The notes beneath the pieces are model-generated. The model worked only from the letters and a program-made list of their open reading frames with translations, was not told the origin of the DNA and did not search any database. DNA of 64,000 nt from an uncultured Parabacteroides sp. (lineage in GTDB: Bacteria > Bacteroidota > Bacteroidia > Bacteroidales > Tannerellaceae). Both the position numbers and the translations under genes were made by a program. Shown piece after piece: positions 1-8,391 of this stretch. Numbering within the stretch: position 1 is the first letter of the stretch; each line of letters opens with the position of its first letter. Location: contig CALUZV010000019.1 of NCBI GenBank assembly GCA_944325345.1, forward strand, positions 1 through 64,000, in the 5' to 3' direction.

Positions 1-130
1 AAATAGATGATTTTAATTGCTCTTTATTGATGTTTATTTTGCATTGATTTTATAAGTGTAGGTTATTGGCGATGCCTTCGAGTAAATAATAACAACATCA
101 CCCGCGCTTTTTTTGTGTAGTTCAAGATAT

Positions 131-174
131 AGCGTGGGGATGTTGTAGAGGCAACAGCATCTCCGCGCTTTTTT
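131..174 (+). terminator. Hairpin with T tract, probable terminator of an upstream gene
   Basis: The stem arm AGCGTGGGGATGTTG (131-145) pairs with CAACAGCATCTCCGCGCT (152-169) with a small bulge, followed by six T. This fits a Rho-independent terminator reading rightward. An earlier segment, CAACATCACCCGCGCT (93-108), also followed by T residues, is a near copy of the right arm and could pair with the same left arm, so two exclusive folds are possible. The gene it would terminate lies left of the window. Confidence 0.55.
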
Positions 175-273
175 GTTCATAATGGAATGTTGTAATGCTT
201 ACAGCTTCGTAATTGTTGATAGACGAATACATTTTAAACACTTCAATATTAACAATTAAATTATTAAAGTATT

Positions 274-3200
274 ATGAACAAGAAAGTTTCTACGATTCTG
301 ACATTGAGCTTACTGCTTGGAGGCTCTTTGTTAAGTAGCTCGGCTTTTGCGCAGACTATTCCGTTTAGTCAAGCAGACGACGAAAAGACTTATGCGTTGA
401 AAGCTACAGCTTATTGGAATGGAACTGATTTTACTGCACAAAGTAAATATGTTGCTTATGATGCAGAGGAACAGTGCTATTATTTAACAACGGATGCTGA
501 TAAAAAAGTTGCATTTACAATTGTTCCTTCTTTGCAAGGTTTGAATCAGGTTTATGCTATCTCATCAGCATATGGACCTTTTTCGATTTCTAACGATGAG
601 GGTAAAGATGGAACCAATATTTATACAGCTAAGTTGTATGATACCAACGGTGATGGTAGCACGGATGCTAATGATGCCGAGGTATTAGAATGGGCTACAA
701 GTGATGTTCCCTTGTATCAAGTTGCTAGTGAAAAGAAAGATCCGAATCCTGTATTGTTTGCTCATTCAGGAACTGATGCCTATGCTGCTTTAGGCTTTGT
801 CTTGGAAGAAGTAGCTGCTGGTGATGTCTCAGATTCGCAATTGAATGAACTTTTCAATACAAAGGGATTCAATCTTGATGTAAAGAAAGACAATGCCGAT
901 GTTGATTTAGCTGAAAATCTTTTCGGAGGTGAAAGCCGTATTTGGGCATTCCAAATTCGTTATGCTACTGGGGCAAGCGACAATACTATCGAAAACTCTG
1001 CTAATGTAGCGTGGGAAAATGAAACAACTAAAACTGGTTTCATTGGTTACAAAGTCTCAGAAGATGGAGCTAATGGTGAAGATTTGATTATCCCTGAGGG
1101 TATTTACTTCTTTACTGACCGTGTGCTGAAAGATGGTGCTGATCCTGAAGCTCTGACGGCAGAAGATATCGATTGGGTAGCTTCAACGTTCATTGTTGTA
1201 AGTCCGAGAGAAACTGTTGAAACAACAGTAGATAATCGCAGTGCAGGTCAAGGCTTCAAGTTGGTAACTGCCAAAGGAGAAGAGTTTATTTATGAAAAGA
1301 ACACTTCAGAATTTGCAGTAGGTGATCTTCCTATCTACAACGCTTGCTTCAATGTGAAGGATAACCATGCAGCCAACGATAACTATCCATATTCTATAGC
1401 TCTGAAGCACTTCTACTATCAGAAGAAAGCTGGAGACGATATGACGGTTAAAGCTGATTTGGCAGAAAATATGAATTTGGGAGTCTTGGAGTTTGATGCA
1501 ACAGAAATTCAATATCTGACAACAGTTCCGGGTTCTTCTCGTGAATATATCTTCAAATTAAGCGATTCTGCAGCTGTTGATGGTATCGACTTGTTGAATA
1601 CCGATAAGACTCCGGCCGTTTATACTATCAAGTTCGTTGCTGGTAACGATGCCGACAAAGAATTGTTTGGTAAGTATTTGACAGTGGGTGTTAATACTGA
1701 TAACAATGAAGTTGCAACAAGTAGTACAGCTCCGTTTACATGGGTTGCTAAAGGTTCTATGATTTCTGATGAAACATTGCCTTCATTCCAATACACCATT
1801 ACTGATGTAGAAGATGATAAGGAAGTTACCTTTACAAACCGTGAAACAAACGAATCGTTTACCGTGAAGTTGTTCAAGGAAGACGGTACTGACCGCTATT
1901 CTTTTGCATTCGTAGATGGTAAGATCAATGTTCAACCTGTAAATGTAAAACGTAACAGCTACGGTGTTGAGAAAGTTGGTGGTCTTATTGACATCAATGA
2001 AGATGTTATCGTTGAATTGAAGAAAGTAACTCCGGATGAATTTGCAGGATTCTACAATGTAGATAACGAATCTATCCGTACAATCCGTTTTGCTCGCGAT
2101 AAGAACGATACTTCTTACAAGTGGTATGCAGGTGTAGCTAAAGGTACAGATGGAAAGTATTCTTTGCAATATAGAAATAACGACTACTTTGTAGAAGATG
2201 TTTATGAAGCAGCACAGTGGCAATTGATTAAAGCTGAAAAGCCGGAAACGATTGCTCGTACCTTCGTTTACAACAACACGACAACAGAATCTATCGATGA
2301 TGTGATTAACGGAGATAAAGTTTCTGCTTATCGTTACATCTTGCGTTATGTAAATGATGGTACTCCTACAGAATACTTCTTGGATGATAAGGGTGGTGTT
2401 GTTCTTGAAAACGAATTGAATGGCACGGAATTCAATGCAGAAAAAGCATTGGAAATCTCAAATAAGGATTTCAAGAAATTCTATATCAAAGAAAATGCTG
2501 ATGGCTCTGTTTCTTTGTTTGGCATTGGCGAATCTTTTGGCAATGATGGTACAGACAAGAAGATTGTTACCAAAGCAACAAAGAATACTTCTATTGATGC
2601 GACTGTAGACCAAGCAACGGGTACAGTATCTTATTTAAGAGATAACACAACTCCTAAACGTTCTGCCATCTATGCTTATACTTCAAATGATATTAATTTG
2701 AAAACATACTTGGATGGTGAAGCTCCGAACCTCTCTTGGGAAGGTGAAGGCCATGTAACTTTGCAGAACAATACAGCGATTGCAGGTGATTACATCACGA
2801 TGAATGATGATAACGAAGGAATCTTGGTTGATGAGGCTAGTGAAACCTTCTATTTGCATGAAACTGATAAAAATGCAGTAGTTCCTTCCTTCTATATCTC
2901 TTTGGGTAAAGGTGAAGGCAGCAATGCGTTGAGTGAACGTATGTTCTTGTTCAATCCGGTAGATTCTGTCGCTTATCCGGTTAATATGAACTATGATCCT
3001 AACTATCAGTTGTCTTCTGAAGATACAAAAGCAATCTTCAAGTCAGCGAAGTTGGATGCTTCTCGCGATACATTAACTACATCTGTTAAGGGAGAAATTC
3101 GTGAGCTTGCTCAGGATGCTGATAACGAAACAACTTGGGCTGGTTTGGAACGCTTCAAATTCCAGATTGTTGAAACAGCAGATCTCGATGGTTTGTATAA

Positions 3201-3579
3201 CATTCGTCAGATTGCTGGTAGTATAACAAGAGAAGGAAATGTTCCTGTTCTTGATAACGAGACAGTTTATTTGGCAAGTAGCGGTCAGAAGCTGTACTTT
3301 ACAAAAGAAAAGGCTTACGCTTTGGCTCTCCATATCGAAGGCGTTGAAGCTCCGACAGCCAACGAAGGTGTTTCTGCAACAGACGTTAAGGTAATCGCCG
3401 TTGACGGTGCCATCAACATCAAGAACGCCGCCGGCAAGAACGTAGTAGTTTCTACTATCCTCGGCCAGATTGTTGCAAACGAAGTCTTGACATCTGACAA
3501 CGCTACAATCAGCGTACCGGCAGGTATCGCAATCGTTAGCGTGGATGGTGAAGAAGCCGTAAAAGTTAGCGTGCGCTAA
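274..3579 (+). CDS. Large secreted DUF6383-type protein (paralog A)
   Basis: This 1101-residue protein begins with a clear signal peptide (MNKKVSTI... ending near SSAFAQ, residue 27). No catalytic motif is visible. The acidic, Asn/Thr-rich body has repeated beta-strand-like segments such as KTPAVYTIKFV and RTFVYNNTTTESIDD. The last 75 residues form the compact domain I recognise as DUF6383 (ILGQIVANEVL, then PAGIAIVSVDGEEAVKVSVR), whose layout resembles T9SS C-terminal sorting domains. A full-length paralog lies at 45482-48778, with almost identical first 8 and last 75 residues. Codon use is AT-leaning and resembles tpiA and pckA rather than the GC-richer neighbours, suggesting high expression. 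A weak promoter match (TTCG at 206, TACATTTT at 228) lies upstream. An extracellular or surface location is inferred; the function is unknown. Confidence 0.85.
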   Translation: MNKKVSTILTLSLLLGGSLLSSSAFAQTIPFSQADDEKTYALKATAYWNGTDFTAQSKYVAYDAEEQCYYLTTDADKKVAFTIVPSLQGLNQVYAISSAYGPFSISNDEGKDGTNIYTAKLYDTNGDGSTDANDAEVLEWATSDVPLYQVASEKKDPNPVLFAHSGTDAYAALGFVLEEVAAGDVSDSQLNELFNTKGFNLDVKKDNADVDLAENLFGGESRIWAFQIRYATGASDNTIENSANVAWENETTKTGFIGYKVSEDGANGEDLIIPEGIYFFTDRVLKDGADPEALTAEDIDWVASTFIVVSPRETVETTVDNRSAGQGFKLVTAKGEEFIYEKNTSEFAVGDLPIYNACFNVKDNHAANDNYPYSIALKHFYYQKKAGDDMTVKADLAENMNLGVLEFDATEIQYLTTVPGSSREYIFKLSDSAAVDGIDLLNTDKTPAVYTIKFVAGNDADKELFGKYLTVGVNTDNNEVATSSTAPFTWVAKGSMISDETLPSFQYTITDVEDDKEVTFTNRETNESFTVKLFKEDGTDRYSFAFVDGKINVQPVNVKRNSYGVEKVGGLIDINEDVIVELKKVTPDEFAGFYNVDNESIRTIRFARDKNDTSYKWYAGVAKGTDGKYSLQYRNNDYFVEDVYEAAQWQLIKAEKPETIARTFVYNNTTTESIDDVINGDKVSAYRYILRYVNDGTPTEYFLDDKGGVVLENELNGTEFNAEKALEISNKDFKKFYIKENADGSVSLFGIGESFGNDGTDKKIVTKATKNTSIDATVDQATGTVSYLRDNTTPKRSAIYAYTSNDINLKTYLDGEAPNLSWEGEGHVTLQNNTAIAGDYITMNDDNEGILVDEASETFYLHETDKNAVVPSFYISLGKGEGSNALSERMFLFNPVDSVAYPVNMNYDPNYQLSSEDTKAIFKSAKLDASRDTLTTSVKGEIRELAQDADNETTWAGLERFKFQIVETADLDGLYNIRQIAGSITREGNVPVLDNETVYLASSGQKLYFTKEKAYALALHIEGVEAPTANEGVSATDVKVIAVDGAINIKNAAGKNVVVSTILGQIVANEVLTSDNATISVPAGIAIVSVDGEEAVKVSVR

Positions 3580-3583
3580 CTTT

Positions 3584-3669
3584 AATTGACAATTAACAAT
3601 GGACAATTGACAATGATTGGGGACAACCTGAAAATTGTCAATTGTCAATTCTCAATTGTCAATTGACAA
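3584..3669. repeat. Inverted heptamer repeat after DUF6383 gene A
   Basis: Directly after the stop codon, 7-bp units of the type CAATTGA, CAATTAA, CAATGGA run for about five copies. After a short spacer the complementary units (TCAATTG type) run back, so the RNA would form one long imperfect hairpin. The same heptamer type recurs in one orientation at 3839-3871. Confidence 0.75.
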
Positions 3670-3679
3670 GATAAAGTAG

Positions 3680-3745
3680 CCCGTGAGGGTGAACGCTTTT
3701 AATTAGTATTAATAATAATAGTAGTGTAATTGAAAAAGTTCTATC
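3680..3745 (+). other. Conserved 3' module shared by both DUF6383 genes
   Basis: CCCGTGAGGG (3680-3689), an AT-rich stretch, GTGTAATTGAAAAA (3724-3737) and GTTCTATC (3738-3745) occur in the same order after paralog B (48839-48914). The surrounding bases are not conserved. It could be an RNA element, a recombination boundary or the remnant of a common ancestor. No open reading frame explains it. Confidence 0.6.
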
Positions 3746-3796
3746 CGCCACAGTAAAAGTACTTTGTGAAAAGGAAAAGGCGGAAAAGTTTTAAAG

Positions 3797-3837
3797 GAAA
3801 ATCCCTGCTTCTCGTCGGTGTGAGGCAGGGATTTTTG
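3797..3837 (+). terminator. Rho-independent terminator after DUF6383 gene A
   Basis: AAAATCCCTGC (3798-3808) pairs with GCAGGGATTTTT (3825-3836), ending in a T run. It lies about 220 bases after the DUF6383 stop, beyond the conserved 3' module, so that module would be transcribed. Confidence 0.7.
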
Positions 3838-3838
3838 T

Positions 3839-3900
3839 TCAATTGAGAATTGAAAATGGACAATTGACAATTATGTTTAGCACGGCGATTTATCGCCGTG
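3839..3900. repeat. Heptamer repeat plus perfect 9-bp hairpin
   Basis: CAATTGA-type heptamers (3839-3871) are followed by CACGGCGAT-TT-ATCGCCGTG (3881-3900), a perfect 9-bp stem with a 2-base loop. No gene is seen here. The tight 2-base loop resembles the hairpins inside the tandem arrays elsewhere in the window. Confidence 0.6.
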
Positions 3901-3971
3901 GTCAGGCGGATTCTCTCATTTTCCAGGCTTTCCTTGCGACAGGGGAAGAGATTGTCGGGTGATTCTGACAC

Positions 3972-4335
3972 AAAGCGAGGTCGCAATGGGCGTTGAGACC
4001 CCTCAATGGCATAAAGCGAGGTCGCAACGGGTCATTGAGGCCCCTCAATGGTATAAAGCGAGGTCGCAACGGGTCATTGAGCCCCCTCAAAGGCGCAAAG
4101 CGAGGTCGCAATGGGTCATTGAGGACCCTCAAAGGTGCAAAGCGAGCTCGCAACGCCTCATTGAGGACCCTCAATGGCATAAAGCGAGGTCGCGACAGGT
4201 CGTTGAGGCCTCTAAAGGGTACAAAGCGAGGTCCGCAAAGTTTCAAAAACAATGTTTTTGGCGCATTGCGGGGTCGCAAAGTCTCAAAAACGATGTTTTT
4301 GGCGTTTTGCGAGGTCGCAAAGCTTCGAATACCGT
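3972..4335. repeat. Tandem array A: 42-bp units, then 41-bp units
   Basis: The motif AAAGCGAGGTCGCAA starts at 3972, 4013, 4055, 4097, 4139, 4181 and 4223, giving a 41-42 bp period with about six degenerate units. Many contain CATTGAGG-CC-CCTCAATG, an 8-bp stem with a 2-base loop. From 4235 the sequence changes to 41-bp units starting GCAAAG (4235, 4276, 4317) with a CAAAAACA/TGTTTTTG hairpin. Each 42-bp unit looks like two related 21-bp halves. The array ends against the stop codon of the GH43 gene on the minus strand. Apparent plus-strand reading frames through it are by-products of the repeat. Confidence 0.9.
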
Positions 4336-4340
4336 GTTTT

Positions 4341-5882
4341 TTATTGTATATTCCTAAGCCGTACATATTCGAATACGGCTTCTTCGTCAGGTTCACCTTC
4401 TTGATACAATCCCGGTCGCGACACGCGGTCCCATTGTACGAGCGAGCGCAATTCTTCGTCCGAAAGTGCCGGGGCGGAAAGGCGTTCCCATGTTGTCCCG
4501 TCGGTGCTGTAAGCAAAGGAAATGTCGGTGCCACGGCTTACGTACATCCGGAGATGGAGCGGTACGGACGGAAGGGAATGGGAGAGGAGGTGTTCTTTGC
4601 CCCGGATGACATATTTCAGTTGCAGGCTGTCGCCACACGCTCCCAAGGTGATGAGATTCTGCGCATCTCCATAGAGGACAATGCCTTTCCACGCGGAATT
4701 ATGATTGACTACGGCTGTTTCCAGCGCATAGTTGGCAGAAGTGGGGCGGAGGCAGAGGGCGGCACCGGTCGTCGTTCCGTCTTTAGGTGTACCGGCGAGG
4801 TGGAGCTTGCCGTCGCGCAGGGAAACTTGAACGTCGGCAAAGGTATAGTTCCAACTCCATTCGGGAGCCAGGCGGTCGGCAGTGAAATTGTCAGCGAAAT
4901 CGGCGGTCGGCTCTTGTACACACCCGTTCAACGGTGCGGGCTGGACGCGGTTTGCATATTCCCCGGTCAGGAAATAAGGCCATTCGTCTTCACCCATCCG
5001 AATTTCTTGCAGGAAAGGTTGTCGCCCCTGGAAGAAGCCTTGGCCGGGCAGATAGGCGTGGCACAGGTAGAAGAAGCGGCCGTCGGGAGCGGTGGTGATG
5101 GTGCCGTGTCCGATGGAAAGGACGTCGCGACTGCCGTGGAGGATGGGATTCCCGTCGTATTTCTCGTAAGGTCCCCGAAGATTCTTGGCGCGGGCGACGG
5201 AAACCGCATAATCGCTGCGGGGACCGCAACAGCCGCCGGTAGAATAGATGAGGTAATAGTAATCGCCGTGCTTGAACCATTGCTGGCCCTCCATGCCGAT
5301 GCGTTCGTCGTCGCGGAGGAGGGAGAAAGGCTCGCCCACGGTGCGCAGGCCGTCGTCGGAGAGCTGGCAGGCAAGGAGTTCTATCGGACGGTTATCCAGT
5401 CCGTAGGCTTTCCACGAGATATAGAGCTTCCCGCCATCTTCCAAGATGAAAGCATCGATAGCTTCTCGACCGAACTCGACGACAGGGCCGTAGTCTTTGA
5501 ATTTCCCGGTCGGGGAATCAGCTACCGCGACACCGATGCACGAGATGCCGTCGGCTTTCTTCCGCGCTGTATAGTAAACGTAGATTTTCCCTTGGTGGAC
5601 AAACCATTCCGGCGCCCAGAAAGACGAGACAGTCCAGTCGGGGAGCTTCGGAAAGACATGACCGGCGGGTTGCCAGTTCACGAGGTCGGTCGAAGAGAAA
5701 ATCGGGTAGTGCGGAGCCCATTCGGAGGAAGTACCGACAGCGTAATACGTATCTCCGAAGCGGATAATGGACGGGTCGGGCACATCACCCCGGATGACGG
5801 GATTGACGAAATACGATTCTTTTTGGGCAAAGCCCGTGGCGTATGCAGCCAGGGCGAAGATGAAGAGAAATAACTTTTTCAT
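4341..5882 (-). CDS. Secreted family 43 glycoside hydrolase
   Basis: This 513-residue protein has a signal peptide (about 20 residues, ending TGFAQ) and a GH43 five-bladed propeller: PDPS with catalytic base Asp36, AIDAF with Asp143 as pKa modulator, and GMEGQ with general acid Glu198. A C-terminal beta-sandwich from about residue 320 resembles the GH43 beta-xylosidase C2 domain. GH43 enzymes act on arabinose- or xylose-containing polysaccharides; the exact substrate cannot be read from the sequence. It is the last gene of a minus-strand group (GT2, M16 peptidase, GH43), 18 bases after the peptidase stop. Probably periplasmic or outer-surface. Confidence 0.9.
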   Translation of the reverse strand: MKKLFLFIFALAAYATGFAQKESYFVNPVIRGDVPDPSIIRFGDTYYAVGTSSEWAPHYPIFSSTDLVNWQPAGHVFPKLPDWTVSSFWAPEWFVHQGKIYVYYTARKKADGISCIGVAVADSPTGKFKDYGPVVEFGREAIDAFILEDGGKLYISWKAYGLDNRPIELLACQLSDDGLRTVGEPFSLLRDDERIGMEGQQWFKHGDYYYLIYSTGGCCGPRSDYAVSVARAKNLRGPYEKYDGNPILHGSRDVLSIGHGTITTAPDGRFFYLCHAYLPGQGFFQGRQPFLQEIRMGEDEWPYFLTGEYANRVQPAPLNGCVQEPTADFADNFTADRLAPEWSWNYTFADVQVSLRDGKLHLAGTPKDGTTTGAALCLRPTSANYALETAVVNHNSAWKGIVLYGDAQNLITLGACGDSLQLKYVIRGKEHLLSHSLPSVPLHLRMYVSRGTDISFAYSTDGTTWERLSAPALSDEELRSLVQWDRVSRPGLYQEGEPDEEAVFEYVRLRNIQ

Positions 5883-5900
5883 GGAGATATGTTTATAGAT

Positions 5901-7130
5901 TTATGATAAGCCTTCGTATTCCAGCCGGCTTCGCTGTTCGGGGGCAAATACTTCACGCGCCACCTCGAGCACAGCTTCGGCCGATACCTCATCGATTTGG
6001 GCGAATACTTCAGGCAAGGAATCATATTTATTATAATGTAAGAAACTCTTGCCAAGACCGAGGAAAAGACCCTCGCGATTGTCGGTCGAGACGCCCAGTT
6101 GCCCCTTGAGCTGTTTCTTGGCGGCATCGAGGGCGCGGGGCGACAGGGGATGCTGGCAGAGGTCGTCCAGTTCCTGGTCGATGAGGCGGAGCGCTTTTTC
6201 CTTGTTCTTCGGGTCGGTGCCGAAGTAAATAGAAGCCACGCCGGTATCGGTATAGGAAGTTACGTTCGACTCGACGTTATAAACCAGCCCATGCTTCTCG
6301 CGTAGGGCGACGTTGAGGCGGCTGTTCATGCCCGGTCCTCCGAGAAGATTGTTCAGCAGGAAGAACGGGATGCGCCGGTCGTCGAACATACTGAACGAAC
6401 GGCTACCGAGGAGGACATGCGCCTGATGGGTATCTTTTTGCTCTTTGACAAGGCGAGGAACATAGTTGCCCGGCTGCTGGCGGCACGTCACAGGTGTGGC
6501 GGCCGGGATTTCACTCACGAGTTCTTCCGCCCAGCGAATGATTTGCTCGAAACGGATACGACCCATCGAGAAGAAGAGCAGATTCGAAGGCGTGTAGAAG
6601 CGACGCATGAAGTCGCGTCCCATTGCCGAATCGAAACGGGCGAGGGAAGACTCGTCGCCAAGGATATTATGCCCTAAATCGTGCCCATCGAAAAGGATGT
6701 TCTCGAAATCGTCGAAGATAAGTTCCGAGGGACTATCGAGATAGGAGTTTATTTCATCCAGAATCACATCTTTCTCCTTTTCCACCTCGTGCGGGGGAAA
6801 AACAGAGTGGAAGACAAGGTCGGCCTGCAGTTCCATAGCCCGCTGGAAATGCTCCTCGAGGAAAATAGAATAGACAAAAGTCTCCTCCTTGGTCGTATAG
6901 GCATTCAGTTCGCCGCCAACATTCTCCATGCGGTTCAGGATATGCCAGGCGCGGCGTTTCTCCGTCCCTTTGAAAAGCAGATGCTCCACGAAATGCGCCA
7001 AGCCGTGCTCTTCGGGCGATTCGTCGCGTGTCCCGGCATTGACGGCAAAGCCGCAATAAGAAACAGGCGAGTCGGAGGGCAGGTGCACTAAGCGCAAGCC
7101 GTTCGGAAGTGTATGTGAAAGATATTCCAT
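5901..7130 (-). CDS. M16 family zinc metallopeptidase
   Basis: This 409-residue insulinase/pitrilysin-type peptidase carries the inverted zinc motif HFVEH (residues 46-50) and the distal ligand Glu in DVILDEI (about residue 126), the usual spacing for the family. The C-terminal half is the related inactive M16_C domain. I place the start at MEYLSHTLPNG (7130) because the family begins just there. The longer open frame to 7292 would overlap the upstream glycosyltransferase. No signal peptide is evident, so it may be cytoplasmic, as are many single-unit Bacteroidetes M16 proteins. It lies 53 bases after the GT2 gene and is probably co-transcribed. Confidence 0.9.
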   Translation of the reverse strand: MEYLSHTLPNGLRLVHLPSDSPVSYCGFAVNAGTRDESPEEHGLAHFVEHLLFKGTEKRRAWHILNRMENVGGELNAYTTKEETFVYSIFLEEHFQRAMELQADLVFHSVFPPHEVEKEKDVILDEINSYLDSPSELIFDDFENILFDGHDLGHNILGDESSLARFDSAMGRDFMRRFYTPSNLLFFSMGRIRFEQIIRWAEELVSEIPAATPVTCRQQPGNYVPRLVKEQKDTHQAHVLLGSRSFSMFDDRRIPFFLLNNLLGGPGMNSRLNVALREKHGLVYNVESNVTSYTDTGVASIYFGTDPKNKEKALRLIDQELDDLCQHPLSPRALDAAKKQLKGQLGVSTDNREGLFLGLGKSFLHYNKYDSLPEVFAQIDEVSAEAVLEVAREVFAPEQRSRLEYEGLS

Positions 7131-7183
7131 TGCGTCGTTATTTTGGGCGCAAAGATAATCTTTCCGGGCGAGATAATGGGTAT

Positions 7184-8158
7184 TTACTTCTTGTCCCGCG
7201 TCCAAAGCCGGGGAAGTTTGTGCCAAAAGCCGAGGCCGTAGCCCAAGAGTTGCGTGAAGGCAGCGGGGATGGCAAGGAGTCCGACCCGCCAATCGCCTCG
7301 TTCCCGCCAGATGGCATCGATAAACAATAAGGCCGCGTAACCTCCGAAAATCCCTAATAACAAGGGGTGAAAGACCGAACTAACCAACAATAGGACAGTC
7401 ATAAGGGCAAATAATGCCGGCAGACAATGCACAACCTTCAGCGAACCCGGATGCCGACGGCACAACTCAATCCGTGCCTCGCCCGAGTGCCAAACTTGTC
7501 GGAAAAAACGCCGCAGGTTCGTCCGCCGCTTATGATAAACCCAGGCCGCAGGGAATAGACGGACGCGATAACCCGCTTCCACGATGCGCAGACTAAAGTC
7601 AATATCCTCGCCGTAGCGCAACCCTGCGAATCCACCCAATTCCTGATACACTTCCCGACGAATACCCATATTGAAACTCCGGGGATAGAATTTATCCAGC
7701 TTCCGTCGGCCACCACGGATGCCGCCAGTCGTCAGAAAGGAAGTCATAGCGTAGTTAATCGCCCGCTGGATAGGAGAAAAGGAGGGATGCGCCCGGTCGG
7801 GACCGCCGAAAGCATCCACCGGGTAGTGTTTCAACGCATCGTGAATCTGCTCCAGCCACGCGGCAAGGACGATGACATCGGAATCCAATATCAACAGGTA
7901 TTCGCCCCGTGCCAATTCCGCACCCCGGTTGCGGGCGATGCCCGGGCCGCTGTTCTCAATCGCCAAATAACGGATATTCAAGCACTCGCGATACTGCTCG
8001 ACCACCTCCCGAGCCGGAATCGTCGAGCCATCTTCGACGACAATCACCTCGAAATGCACATAAGTCTGGCGGCAGAGGCTGGATAGCAGGTCGTCCAACT
8101 CGCCGGGGCGGTTGAAGACGGGGATGAGGAGGGAGTAGAGGCGCATAGTAAAAACCAT
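7184..8158 (-). CDS. Family 2 glycosyltransferase
   Basis: This 324-residue enzyme has an N-terminal GT-A fold: SLLIPVFNRP, then VVEDGS, then LILDSDV, which carries the metal/nucleotide-sugar Asp motif. A conserved YGEDIDFSLRI segment provides the usual acceptor-side acidic residues. Two hydrophobic segments near residues 245-300 probably anchor it in the inner membrane. The start may instead be the Met at 8146 (MRLYSLLIP). It heads the minus-strand group with the M16 and GH43 genes. Donor and acceptor sugars are unknown. Confidence 0.9.
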   Translation of the reverse strand: MVFTMRLYSLLIPVFNRPGELDDLLSSLCRQTYVHFEVIVVEDGSTIPAREVVEQYRECLNIRYLAIENSGPGIARNRGAELARGEYLLILDSDVIVLAAWLEQIHDALKHYPVDAFGGPDRAHPSFSPIQRAINYAMTSFLTTGGIRGGRRKLDKFYPRSFNMGIRREVYQELGGFAGLRYGEDIDFSLRIVEAGYRVRLFPAAWVYHKRRTNLRRFFRQVWHSGEARIELCRRHPGSLKVVHCLPALFALMTVLLLVSSVFHPLLLGIFGGYAALLFIDAIWRERGDWRVGLLAIPAAFTQLLGYGLGFWHKLPRLWTRDKK

Positions 8159-8309
8159 ATCTGAATAACTGAATAAAATAATTATCTATCTGCTTAAAAA
8201 TAAGTGATTCACAACCTATATCAGGGTGTTCAAATAAAACCTACGATTGAATTGACCACATTTGAAGCATTTTGCGAGTCAAGACAAATTTGATTTGTTT
8301 TTGTGAATG

Positions 8310-8317
8310 CAAAAGTA
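8310..8317 (-). promoter_or_regulatory. Probable -7 box for the GT2-M16-GH43 group
   Basis: On the minus strand this reads TACTTTTG, an exact match to the Bacteroidetes -7 consensus TAnnTTTG. It lies about 150 bases before the GT2 start. No clear TTTG -33 box at ideal spacing was found. Confidence 0.4.
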
Positions 8318-8391
8318 GAGGACAGGAAAGGATGGGGTTGTAAAACCGAATTTACTTTCCGTTTACTTTTTGTTTACTTATGTGTGATTGT

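Noticed and set aside
3972..4335. CRISPR array
   Set aside because: Units are contiguous and degenerate with no constant repeat alternating with unique spacers, and no cas genes are in the window. The same applies to arrays B, D and I.
3993..5873. Long plus-strand open frame (626 codons) across array A and the GH43 gene
   Set aside because: It is the antisense shadow of the GH43 gene extended through the repeat array; the minus-strand protein has intact GH43 catalytic motifs.
7131..7292. N-terminal extension of the M16 peptidase
   Set aside because: It would overlap the upstream glycosyltransferase and is not part of the M16 fold.
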